From CAZJBP01 sp964544115 (GTDB lineage Bacteria > Verrucomicrobiota > Kiritimatiellia > UBA8416 > JADHWI01): DNA of 29,351 nucleotides. Numbering within the stretch: position 1 is the stretch's first letter; each line of letters begins with the position of its first letter. Location of the stretch: positions 1 to 29,351 of the forward strand of contig CAZJBP010000017.1 in assembly GCA_964544115.1 (NCBI GenBank). Reading direction: 5' to 3'. The position numbers and the translations under genes were made by a program. Of this stretch, positions 15,985 to 23,344 are shown in pieces. The notes under the pieces are model-generated. The model ran no database searches, had not been told where the DNA came from, and worked only from the letters and a program-made list of their open reading frames with translations.

Positions 15985-16710
15985 TTACTGTTCGTCGTAC
16001 GCCTTGATCGGGCGGTACCAGATGTTGCGGTACCTGACCAGATCGCCGTGATCCTGGAGCTTGAGCGGCCCGGTGGGCGCGTGCGCCTTGTAGGAATAGA
16101 CGTCACAGTGTCCGGTGGGACCCATGAGTTCCACGTGGTTATGGACCAGGACGCCATTGTGCAGCAGCGTCAGGTAGGCCGGCTTGACCAGGGCCACGCC
16201 GCTGAAGCGCGGGGCGGTCCAGAGGATGTCGTAGGTCTGCCACTCGCCGGGTTTGCGGCACGCATTGACGAGGGGCGGGAATTGGCCATAGACCGACGCG
16301 GTGATGCCGTCGGCATAGGTGGGGTTCTTGTAGCCGTCCAGCACCTGGATTTCATAGATGCCCATCAGGAATACGCCGCTGTTGCCGCGGCCCTGGCTCT
16401 CGCTCTTGACCTCGGCCGGACAGGCGAACTCCAGGTGCAGTTGGCAATCGCCGAAACGTTCCTTCGTCCAGATGTCCCCGGTGCTCGGCACTACATGCAT
16501 CTGTCCGTTTTCGGCTTTCCACTTGGCGTCGCCGTCGCGTCCCGCCCAGCCGGAAATGCCGCTGCCGTCAAAGAGGAAGATGGCGTCCGACGGCGCGTGA
16601 CCGGCTTCGGCGCCGGGCGTGACGATTCTGGGTTGAGGACGCCGATAGTCATGTACCTGCCATTGCCCGCCGGGCAGCAGAGGGGTGTCGTCGTATCCGA
16701 TTTTCGCCAT
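15985..16710 (-). CDS. DUF1080 / 3-keto-disaccharide hydrolase-type protein
   Basis: This 241-residue protein carries the DUF1080 concanavalin-like fold: IFLFDGSGISGW (about 44-55), WKAENGQMHV, DCQLHLEFACP, the GRGNSGVFLMGIYEIQVLD block and a closing GPLKLQDHGDLVRYRNIWYRP. Some members of this family act on 3-keto-glycosides made by Gfo/Idh/MocA dehydrogenases. No signal peptide is present, unlike many exported relatives, so it probably works in the cytoplasm. The ATG at 16710 follows AGGAG by seven bases. It is first in the minus-strand unit with the GH38-like and FGE-like genes. The closest plausible partner dehydrogenase is encoded at 23337. Activity is inferred from family membership only. 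Confidence 0.88.
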   Translation of the reverse strand: MAKIGYDDTPLLPGGQWQVHDYRRPQPRIVTPGAEAGHAPSDAIFLFDGSGISGWAGRDGDAKWKAENGQMHVVPSTGDIWTKERFGDCQLHLEFACPAEVKSESQGRGNSGVFLMGIYEIQVLDGYKNPTYADGITASVYGQFPPLVNACRKPGEWQTYDILWTAPRFSGVALVKPAYLTLLHNGVLVHNHVELMGPTGHCDVYSYKAHAPTGPLKLQDHGDLVRYRNIWYRPIKAYDEQ

Positions 16711-17018
16711 GGCTGATCTCCTGTGTTGAAGCGGTTGAGACTCTCACCCTCCCACGGGGACGTAAGTCGTGAGGCTAGGACTCGCGGCTGCGCCTGTCCA
16801 CATTCTTTTCACGCACCGAATGGCTCCGTTCCGGCGCTCGGCGCATCCGTTTCACGGCGTATGCCTACCCTTTGATGTTGCCTCCGGGGGGACCCAGGGG
16901 GCAACATATGGCTCGGCGCTCGCACACAAGCTCACACCGGGCGACAGCCCGGCAGCGCACCTCGTGGAGGTGCGGGCATGGGAGGCCGGAACGTAAGCAG
17001 CAAGAGAGGTGCACTGCC
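16711..17018. promoter_or_regulatory. Divergent intergenic region with a structured leader before the exported GH20
   Basis: No gene is seen in these 308 bp between divergent starts. Three perfect hairpins precede the GH20 start: ATGTTGCC/GGCAACAT (16875-16882 with 16900-16907), CCGGGC/GCCCGG with a GACA loop (16937-16952), and CGCACCTC/GAGGTGCG with a GTG loop (16956-16974). The ribosome site AGAGGTG follows at 17005-17011. The last arm contains GAGGTG, much like the ribosome site, so alternative pairing could hide or mimic it. No clear -35/-10 pair was recognised on either strand. Confidence 0.45.
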
Positions 17019-18803
17019 ATGAGGACTTTGAAGTTTGGCCTGCTGATGGTCGCCGCAACATGGTTCGCATCCTGTTCGGTCGTCCATGCCGTAGTCAAAG
17101 GGCTGGACCTTCTGCCGACGCCCAAGGTCATTGCGGTCGAACGCGGCGAGATGCCCCTCACGGCCAAGAGCCGGATCGTTGCCGCCGACCCAAGCCTGGA
17201 GCCGCTGGCGGCGATCCTCTCCGACGAGATCCTGATGACCACCAACCTGAGGCTCACGCCGGACAAGGGCGAAGGCAACCCGGGCGACATCGTGCTGAAG
17301 CTCGATCCCACCATCCGCGCAGACGCTGACATCGTCGCGGTGCAGATGAAGGATGGCAAGCAGCAGGTCGTGCGCACGCGCGATTTTGCCCACGCCATCG
17401 CGGTCGGCAACATGGCCGTCGTCACGGGCTGGGACTATCGCGCGGTGTGCGAAGGAACGGCCACGCTTCTCCAGGCCATTACCGCCAAGGACGGCAAACA
17501 CGTCCTGCCCAGGATGACGGTCAAGGACTGGCCGCACGCGGACTATACCGGGACGATGATCGATGCCGCCCGGCAGTGGATCCCGCCCGACTGCGTCAAG
17601 TTCACCATCGAGGCGTGCCGGTTCTGGAAGGTCCGATACCTCCAGATGCACTTCAGCGACGACCATGCGTACACGTTCGAGTCCAAGATCTTCCCCGAGC
17701 TGGGAAACAGCAACTGGCAAATCTCCGACGGCATCGTGGCCCGGTGCTACACGCAGGAGGAGCTGAGGGATCTGGAGGCCTATGCCGTGGCACGCGGAGT
17801 GACGATTGTGCCCGAGTTGGAGACGCCGGGCCACTACGGCGCCATGGCCCGCTCGCGGCCCGACATCTTCGACGGCCCCGGCTGCATGCCCATGGCCAGC
17901 GAGAAGCTGTACGAGGCGCTCGACAAGCTGGTGGGCGAGATGTGCTCCATCTTCAAGTCCACCCCCTACTTCCACATCGGCTGCGACGAGTGCAACTTCG
18001 ATAACGTCGAGAGCTGGCCGGGGGCGGAGGAGTACATGGCCGCGCATACGCTGCCGAAGGACGACCACCCGCTGAACGACGCCTGGCAGGTCTACATCAT
18101 GCACGTCTTCCGCATGCAGGAGATCTGCCGCAAATACGGCAAGTTCACCGTTGCCTGGGACGGGTTTGCCGCGGATGACCGGCTCAAGGATGGTATGGTT
18201 GTCATGAGCTGGTACTGGCCGCAGAACGCCGCCAATCAGGAAAAGAATGGCTGGACGCTGATCTCGGTGCCCTGGTTCATGGAGCCGCTCCCCGAGTGGA
18301 ACCTCTACAACGCCAACGGCCACCGCTTCAAGCGATCGAGCAACATCATCGGGGCGCAGCGACCGATGTGGCAGATGAGCGAATACTCGCTGCTACGGGA
18401 CTACGTGCCGGGGCTGGCCGAGCGCCAGGAGCGAACGTGGGGGGCGGACAGCGCCATGGAAGAGGGCTACGCCAAGAACCGCATGGCCAGATCCAAGGAT
18501 CGGATGTTCAAGGTGGCTGCGCCGGTCCGCGTCAGCACCGAGGGCGGAACCGTGCTGGGCGTGGCCGACGGCCTGAAGGGCTGGGTGGGTTTTAACGGCC
18601 CGCTGACCGTCAAGCTCGCGGCGGATCCCATGCCCGACGGCGCTACGATTCACTACACGCTGGACGGGACCGACCCGACACCGAAGTCGCCCGAATACAC
18701 CCAGCCGCTGACCACGAACCAGACCTTTGCGCTGAAGGCGGCCCTGTTCCAGGATGGCCGCATACTCGGCGCGTGCAACCGCGTGAAGTACGAGTTGAGA
18801 TAG
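17019..18803 (+). CDS. GH20 beta-N-acetylhexosaminidase, exported
   Basis: The 594-residue enzyme starts with a signal peptide: a basic Met-Arg-Thr-Leu-Lys start, a hydrophobic stretch, and cleavage near Val-His-Ala. FASC within it is a poor lipobox, so a lipoprotein is possible but less likely. A GH20b-like domain (LLPTPK, LSDEIL) is followed by the barrel with DYTGTMIDAARQWIPP, QMHFSDDHAYTF, PELETPGH and the catalytic Asp323-Glu324 in HIGCDE (Cys replaces the usual Gly). The C-terminal chitobiase-like segment has IHYTLDGTDPTPKSP. The start follows AGAGGTG by seven bases; the frame is open further upstream through the hairpin leader, which looks non-coding. It is first of three plus-strand genes for exported proteins and is paralogous to the copy at 19764. 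Confidence 0.93.
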   Translation: MRTLKFGLLMVAATWFASCSVVHAVVKGLDLLPTPKVIAVERGEMPLTAKSRIVAADPSLEPLAAILSDEILMTTNLRLTPDKGEGNPGDIVLKLDPTIRADADIVAVQMKDGKQQVVRTRDFAHAIAVGNMAVVTGWDYRAVCEGTATLLQAITAKDGKHVLPRMTVKDWPHADYTGTMIDAARQWIPPDCVKFTIEACRFWKVRYLQMHFSDDHAYTFESKIFPELGNSNWQISDGIVARCYTQEELRDLEAYAVARGVTIVPELETPGHYGAMARSRPDIFDGPGCMPMASEKLYEALDKLVGEMCSIFKSTPYFHIGCDECNFDNVESWPGAEEYMAAHTLPKDDHPLNDAWQVYIMHVFRMQEICRKYGKFTVAWDGFAADDRLKDGMVVMSWYWPQNAANQEKNGWTLISVPWFMEPLPEWNLYNANGHRFKRSSNIIGAQRPMWQMSEYSLLRDYVPGLAERQERTWGADSAMEEGYAKNRMARSKDRMFKVAAPVRVSTEGGTVLGVADGLKGWVGFNGPLTVKLAADPMPDGATIHYTLDGTDPTPKSPEYTQPLTTNQTFALKAALFQDGRILGACNRVKYELR

Positions 18804-18865
18804 TTGAGGAAGAGGGAGCGGCCGCCGGCGGGGGGCCTGGACTGAATAAGGAGGGATGCAGAGGA

Positions 18866-19750
18866 ATGAAGACGAACCGAGTGATGCTGAGCGTGACGGG
18901 GGCGTTGGTTGTGGCTTTGCTGACGGGTACGACGGCGCCGGGTGAGACAGCAACGACCAATGTTCCACCCTCCCCTGCCGTGGTGCTGATCAAGGCCGGC
19001 ACCAATAGCGGGACGGATCCGGAGGCCGGGGCGTACTCCCTGACGGTGACGAACTCCTTCTACATGGACAAGGTCGAGGTGACGAAGGCCCTGTGGGATG
19101 AGGTGGCCGCATGGGGCGGGGCGCACGGATACGGCTTCGGCGGCGTTTCAGGCAAGGCCACGAACCACCCCGTGGTGTCGGTTACCTGGTACGACGCCGT
19201 CAAATGGTGCAACGCCCGCAGCGAGATGGAGGGCCGGCCGGCTTTCTACCGTCGGGGCAGCGAAGTCTACCGGAACGGAACGGCGATCCCCGACGAGGCG
19301 TCGGCGCAGCCGATCGTGCCCGGGTACCGCCTCCCCACGGGCGTGGAGTGGGAGTATGCGGCGCGCGGCGGTTTGAAGGGCAAGCGGTTTCCGTGGGGGG
19401 ACACGATCGATCACGACAAGGCCATCTACTTCGGACACCCCTCCTTCCTGGACTACGACAAGGGATACGCAGGCTATGATACGCGCTATTCCACGGGCGA
19501 TCAGCCGTTCACGGCTCCGGTCGGCAGCTGCCCCCCGAACGGCTACGGGTTGTTCGACATGACCGGCAATGCGTGGGAGTGGTGCTGGGAATGGTCCCCC
19601 GCTGCGCCGAACGCGCACCGCATGGTCCGCGGCGGCGCCTGGTGCTATTCCCCCGATTACGGCCGGGCCGCTTCCCGCTTGAACAACGTGTACCCGGAGT
19701 ACACCTCCTTCACCATGGGCTTCCGGTGCGTCATGACGGCGGGGAAGTAA
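18866..19750 (+). CDS. Exported FGE-sulfatase-fold protein without the copper cysteines
   Basis: This 294-residue protein has a signal peptide (Met-Lys-Thr-Asn-Arg, hydrophobic stretch, cleavage near Gly-Glu-Thr-Ala). The FGE fold follows: FYMDKVEVTKALWDEV, HPVVSVTWYDAVKWC, YRLPTGVEWEYAARGG, FPWGDTID, GLFDMTGNAWEWCWEW and MVRGGAW. After GGAW it reads Cys-Tyr-Ser-Pro-Asp-Tyr-Gly. A Cys is next to Trp, but positions 2 and 7, where FGEs bind copper, are Tyr and Gly, so formylglycine synthesis is unlikely. It lies between two exported GH20 genes, 62 bp after the first and 13 bp before the second. A role as a glycan-binding or accessory partner of GH20 is an inference. The start at 18866 has AAGGAGGG ten bases upstream; a 31-codon upstream extension is rejected because the signal peptide begins here. 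Confidence 0.9.
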   Translation: MKTNRVMLSVTGALVVALLTGTTAPGETATTNVPPSPAVVLIKAGTNSGTDPEAGAYSLTVTNSFYMDKVEVTKALWDEVAAWGGAHGYGFGGVSGKATNHPVVSVTWYDAVKWCNARSEMEGRPAFYRRGSEVYRNGTAIPDEASAQPIVPGYRLPTGVEWEYAARGGLKGKRFPWGDTIDHDKAIYFGHPSFLDYDKGYAGYDTRYSTGDQPFTAPVGSCPPNGYGLFDMTGNAWEWCWEWSPAAPNAHRMVRGGAWCYSPDYGRAASRLNNVYPEYTSFTMGFRCVMTAGK

Positions 19751-19763
19751 GGGAGAAGCCGCC

Positions 19764-22073
19764 ATGCGGAAACCGTTGCGCCGGGCGTCGGCCTTCATCG
19801 CGTTGGCCGTTTGTTGTGTGGTTATGAACGCGGGTGCGGGAGGGGTGGCCGATCTGCTCCCAACCCCGAAGTGGGTCAAGGCGGAGGGCGGCGAGATGCC
19901 GCTCACGGCGAAGAGCCGCATCGTCGCCACCGACCCAAGCTTGGAGCCGCTGGCCGCTATTCTCTCCGACGAGATCCTGCTGGTCACCAAGCTCAGGCTG
20001 GCCGTGGCGGAAGAGGGGCCCAAGGCAGGCTTGCCGCGGCGTAGTTCCGACGCTCCTGAGGTCGGGACGAAGCCGGGCGACATCGTGCTGAAGATCGACC
20101 CCTCGCTCCGGGCGGATGCGGACATCGTCGCCGTCCAGAAGAAGGACGGCAGGCAGCAGGTCGTGCGGACGCGCGATTTCGCGCATACGATCGCGGTCGG
20201 CGATACGGCAGTCGTGACGGGCTGGGACTACCGCGCCGTGTGCGAAGGCACCGCGACCTTGCTCCAGGCGCTCGCCTCGCAGGACGGCAAGTGCTCGTTG
20301 CCCAGGATGACCGTGAAGGACTGGCCACAGGCGGACTACACGGGGACCATGATCGATGCGGCCCGCCAGTGGATTCCGCCGGACTGCATCAAGTTCACGA
20401 TCGAGGCCTGCCGGTTTTGGAAGCTCCGCTACGTGCAGATCCACTTCAGCGACGACCACGCCTACACCTTCGGCTCCAAGGCGTTCCCCGAACTGGGCAG
20501 CAAGAACTGGCCCATCTCCGACGGCATCATCGCCCGGTGCTACACGCAGGAAGAAATGAAGGACCTGGAGGCCTATGCCGTAGCGCGCGGAGTGACCATC
20601 GTGCCGGAGCTGGAAACACCGGGCCACTCGGGGGCCATGGCCAGGACGCGGCCGGACCTCTTCTCCGGCCCCGGCTGCATGCCCATGGCCAGCGAGAAGC
20701 TGTACGAGGCGCTGGACACGCTCATGGGCGAGATGTGCGCCATCTTCAAGGCGTCTCCCTACTTCCACATCGGCTGCGACGAAGCCAACATCTACGGTGT
20801 CGGCAACACCCCCGAGGAGAAGGAGTACATGAAGAAGTACACCCTCCCCGAGGACAACCATCCGCTGAACGACGCCTGGCAGGTCTACATCATGCATGTC
20901 ATCCGCATGAAGCAGCTCTGCCAGAAATACGGCAAGATGGCGATCGCGTGGGAGGGCCTCGCCAGCGACAAGCGCGTCAAAGACGATATCGTCGTCATGA
21001 CCTGGTACAACCCGGGCTTCGCCGCCGAGATGGAGCGGGACGGCTGGAACGTGATTACCGTCCCGTGGGGCGTTCCGGCGGAAACGTTCACCACCTGGAA
21101 CATGTACAATGCCAACGGCCACGTGTACCAGCGCTCGAGCAACGTGCTCGGTGCCCAGCGCCCCATGTGGCAGATGAGCGAATACTCACTGCTCGGGAGC
21201 TACGTGCCGTCCCTCTGCGAGCGCGAGGAGCGCACCTGGGGGGCGGACACCGAAATGGCCGACGAAGCCGCGTACCGCGCGCGCATGGCGCGGTCGGCCG
21301 AGCGCATGTTCAGCGTGGCCGCGCCGGTCCGGGTTGTGACCGAGGGCGCGGAACTCCTGGGGGTGGCCGATGGTCTGAAGGGCTGGACCGGCTACTCGGG
21401 CGCCATGACCGTCAAGCTCGTGGCCCCGGCCCCCTCCGGCGCCCAGATCCACTACACGCTGGACGGGACGGATCCGACGCCGCAATCCCCCCAGTACACC
21501 AAGCCGCTGACGATGCAGAAAGACTTCACTTTGAAGGCGGCCCTGTTCCTCAACGGCCGCATGCTGGGCTCCTGCAACCGGGTCAAGTACGAGTGGCGCG
21601 ACATCGCCGGATGGATCACGGAGTACCAGATGGCCGGTCCTTACACGAAGGAGAACCTGCCGGGCGCGCAGCTCTTCGATATTCCGTTCGATCCCGAAGC
21701 CAACGGCTCGGTGGACTGGAAGCCCTGGAAGGGGTCCGGCGCAACTCCCTGGATCTGCGACCTGGCGCCCCACGGCGATAACCGCTGCGGCTATCTGCGC
21801 ACACAGATCTGGTCGCCCAAGGCTCAGGGCGCCATGCTGTTGATCGCCAGTGACGACGGCGTGAAGGCGTGGCTCAACGGCAAACTGGTCCACCAGGAGA
21901 ACAAGGTTCAGTCCTACAATGACGATCCGGACAAGGTGAACGTCGTCTTGAAGGAAGGCTGGAATCCCCTCCTGCTGAAGATCACGCAAGTGGACGGGGG
22001 CTGGGGCGCGCGGGTGCGCGTGGTGGCCGCCGATGGAAACAAGTTCGAGGGGCTCAAGTTCAAGGCTGAGTAG
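19764..22073 (+). CDS. GH20 beta-N-acetylhexosaminidase with extra C-terminal binding domain, exported
   Basis: The 769-residue protein begins with a signal peptide (Met-Arg-Lys-Pro-Leu-Arg-Arg, Ala/Val core, cleavage near Asn-Ala-Gly-Ala). The GH20 core closely follows the 17019 copy, with catalytic Asp339-Glu340 in HIGCDE and the chitobiase-like TLDGTDPTPQSP block. Two differences stand out. Residues 81-102 hold about 16 extra residues, encoded by a repeat containing a hairpin. Residues 616-769 form an added beta-rich module with MAGPYTKEN, LIASDDGVKAWLNGKLVH and LKEGWNPLLLKI, typical of PVC exported carbohydrate-binding or PA14-related domains. A GGGAGAAG ribosome site precedes the ATG. 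It is last in the exported operon and probably trims amino-sugar termini outside the cytoplasm. Confidence 0.93.
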   Translation: MRKPLRRASAFIALAVCCVVMNAGAGGVADLLPTPKWVKAEGGEMPLTAKSRIVATDPSLEPLAAILSDEILLVTKLRLAVAEEGPKAGLPRRSSDAPEVGTKPGDIVLKIDPSLRADADIVAVQKKDGRQQVVRTRDFAHTIAVGDTAVVTGWDYRAVCEGTATLLQALASQDGKCSLPRMTVKDWPQADYTGTMIDAARQWIPPDCIKFTIEACRFWKLRYVQIHFSDDHAYTFGSKAFPELGSKNWPISDGIIARCYTQEEMKDLEAYAVARGVTIVPELETPGHSGAMARTRPDLFSGPGCMPMASEKLYEALDTLMGEMCAIFKASPYFHIGCDEANIYGVGNTPEEKEYMKKYTLPEDNHPLNDAWQVYIMHVIRMKQLCQKYGKMAIAWEGLASDKRVKDDIVVMTWYNPGFAAEMERDGWNVITVPWGVPAETFTTWNMYNANGHVYQRSSNVLGAQRPMWQMSEYSLLGSYVPSLCEREERTWGADTEMADEAAYRARMARSAERMFSVAAPVRVVTEGAELLGVADGLKGWTGYSGAMTVKLVAPAPSGAQIHYTLDGTDPTPQSPQYTKPLTMQKDFTLKAALFLNGRMLGSCNRVKYEWRDIAGWITEYQMAGPYTKENLPGAQLFDIPFDPEANGSVDWKPWKGSGATPWICDLAPHGDNRCGYLRTQIWSPKAQGAMLLIASDDGVKAWLNGKLVHQENKVQSYNDDPDKVNVVLKEGWNPLLLKITQVDGGWGARVRVVAADGNKFEGLKFKAE
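19974..20068 (+). repeat. Hairpin-bearing repeat translated inside the GH20 gene
   Basis: Bases 19974-20043 match the reverse complement of window positions 1-70 at 69 of 70 sites. A hairpin follows: GTTCCGAC (20044-20051) pairs with GTCGGGAC (20061-20068) through 8 bp including one G-T, around a 9-base loop. Together they encode most of the 16-residue insertion absent from the 17019 paralogue. The pattern fits a REP/MITE-like element that kept the frame open. Whether the hairpin is also present in the left copy lies outside the window. Confidence 0.55.
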
Positions 22074-22273
22074 GCCAACAGGGCTCCGCGTTTCCTGCAA
22101 ATGGCCGGGCCGCCCTCGGCCGTGGATCCTTCCTGTTCTTCCTGAGTTCCAGATCGAACACGCTGTTACCCGGCTATCGGTTCGCCCGGGCGACCAAGCC
22201 GTCCGATTGTGCTTGTAACCGGCGCGCCGATGCGGAACATCAGCCGACGAGCAGGACCCTGGGAGGCTGAACC
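22074..22273. promoter_or_regulatory. Intergenic region between the exported GH20 unit and the URO-D operon
   Basis: The region has no gene. GGCCG/CGGCC (22103-22121, 9-base loop), followed by a pyrimidine-rich stretch, could end the GH20 transcript. TCTTCCTGAGTTCCAGA at 22137-22153 repeats exactly, in reverse orientation, bases 15899-15915 upstream of the GH38-like gene. A perfect 10-bp palindrome CGCCCGGGCG sits at 22183-22192. The last two are candidate regulator sites. No convincing -35/-10 was found. Confidence 0.35.
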
Positions 22274-23344
22274 ATGACCGAGATGAGCAGCCGCGAACGC
22301 TTTCAGACAACGTATGCGCACCGGGAGCCCGACCGGGTCCCGATGCTGGCCAGCCCCTGGGGCACCACCATCGAGCGCTGGCAACGCGAGGGACTTCCGG
22401 CAAACGTAGACTTTGCCGACTACTTCGGCCTTGACCATGTGGCCTCGGTCGGAGGCGATAACAGCCCTCGGCTTCCGTCCAAGCTGATCGAAGAGACGGA
22501 CGATTACGTGATCCGGCTGGACGAATGGGGTACCACGGCGAAGACCTGGAAGCACCAGGAGTCCACCCCGCACTGGATGGACCGCACCATCGTGGACCGC
22601 AAATCGTGGGAGAAGGCCAAGGCCCGAATGGTGATGGGCCGCGACCGGATCGACTGGAGACATCTCGAAGCCAACTACAAGACGTGGCGCGAGAAGGGCT
22701 GGTGGATCCAAGGCTGGCTCTGGTTCGGATACGATGTCACCCACGCACGGATCGTCGGCACGGAGCGCCTGCTGATGATGATGGTGGATGACCCCGAACT
22801 GGTGATCGATATCTTCAACACCCAGCTCACGTGCAGCCTGCAGTTGCTCGACATGATCTGGGACGCGGGCTACACGTTCGATGCCATCAGCTGGCCGGAT
22901 GACATGGGATACCGCAATGGCCCGTTCTTCTCGGTCGAGATGTATCGTGAGATTCTCAAGCCCGTGCAGAAGCGGGCCATCGAGTGGGCGCATGCCAAGG
23001 GCATCTATGCCCACCTCCATTGCTGCGGAAATGTGAATCTGCTGCTGCCTGAGCTGGTCGACATGGGGCTGGATGCTCTTAACCCGTTGGAAGTGAAAGC
23101 TGGCATGGATCCGATCCGCATCAAGCAGGCCTACGGCGACAAGCTCGTCCTGCACGGCGGCCTGAATGCCATGCTGTGGAACCAGATCGACCGGATCGAA
23201 TCCGAAATGAGGCGCCTCATGCCCGTGCTGAAGCAGAATGGCGGCTACATTTTCCAGGAGGACCACTCCATTCCGGACAGCGTCAGTCTTGAGGACTACC
23301 GGCGGATCATCACACTGGGCAAGGAGCTGGGATCGTATGCGTAA
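22274..23344 (+). CDS. URO-D superfamily protein (methyltransferase-like)
   Basis: The 356-residue TIM-barrel protein starts with the family opening RERFQTTYAHREPDRVPM, where residues RxPDRVP are characteristic. It has WPDDMGYRNG near 207-216 and LHCCGN at 248-253. His249 and Cys251 match the H-x-C zinc ligands of MtaA-type enzymes. No later Cys was found that could serve as the third ligand. ATG at 22274 follows GGGAGG by seven bases. It leads a tightly packed operon and overlaps the following dehydrogenase by 8 bp. That coupling with a sugar-type dehydrogenase points to sugar or aglycone metabolism rather than heme. The substrate is unknown. Confidence 0.85.
   Translation: MTEMSSRERFQTTYAHREPDRVPMLASPWGTTIERWQREGLPANVDFADYFGLDHVASVGGDNSPRLPSKLIEETDDYVIRLDEWGTTAKTWKHQESTPHWMDRTIVDRKSWEKAKARMVMGRDRIDWRHLEANYKTWREKGWWIQGWLWFGYDVTHARIVGTERLLMMMVDDPELVIDIFNTQLTCSLQLLDMIWDAGYTFDAISWPDDMGYRNGPFFSVEMYREILKPVQKRAIEWAHAKGIYAHLHCCGNVNLLLPELVDMGLDALNPLEVKAGMDPIRIKQAYGDKLVLHGGLNAMLWNQIDRIESEMRRLMPVLKQNGGYIFQEDHSIPDSVSLEDYRRIITLGKELGSYA

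Noticed and set aside
16932..18323. A 463-codon frame antisense to the exported GH20, with a similar one at 19731-21122
   Set aside because: The two resemble each other only because the GH20 genes they oppose are paralogues.
20240..21781. A 513-codon frame overlapping the GH20 gene at 19764 on the same strand
   Set aside because: It is a frame shifted shadow of a gene with clear GH20 motifs and its composition is strongly Arg/Gly biased.
23238..23336. 33-residue extension of the Gfo/Idh/MocA protein
   Set aside because: It overlaps the end of the URO-D-like gene; AAGGAG fits the ATG at 23337.
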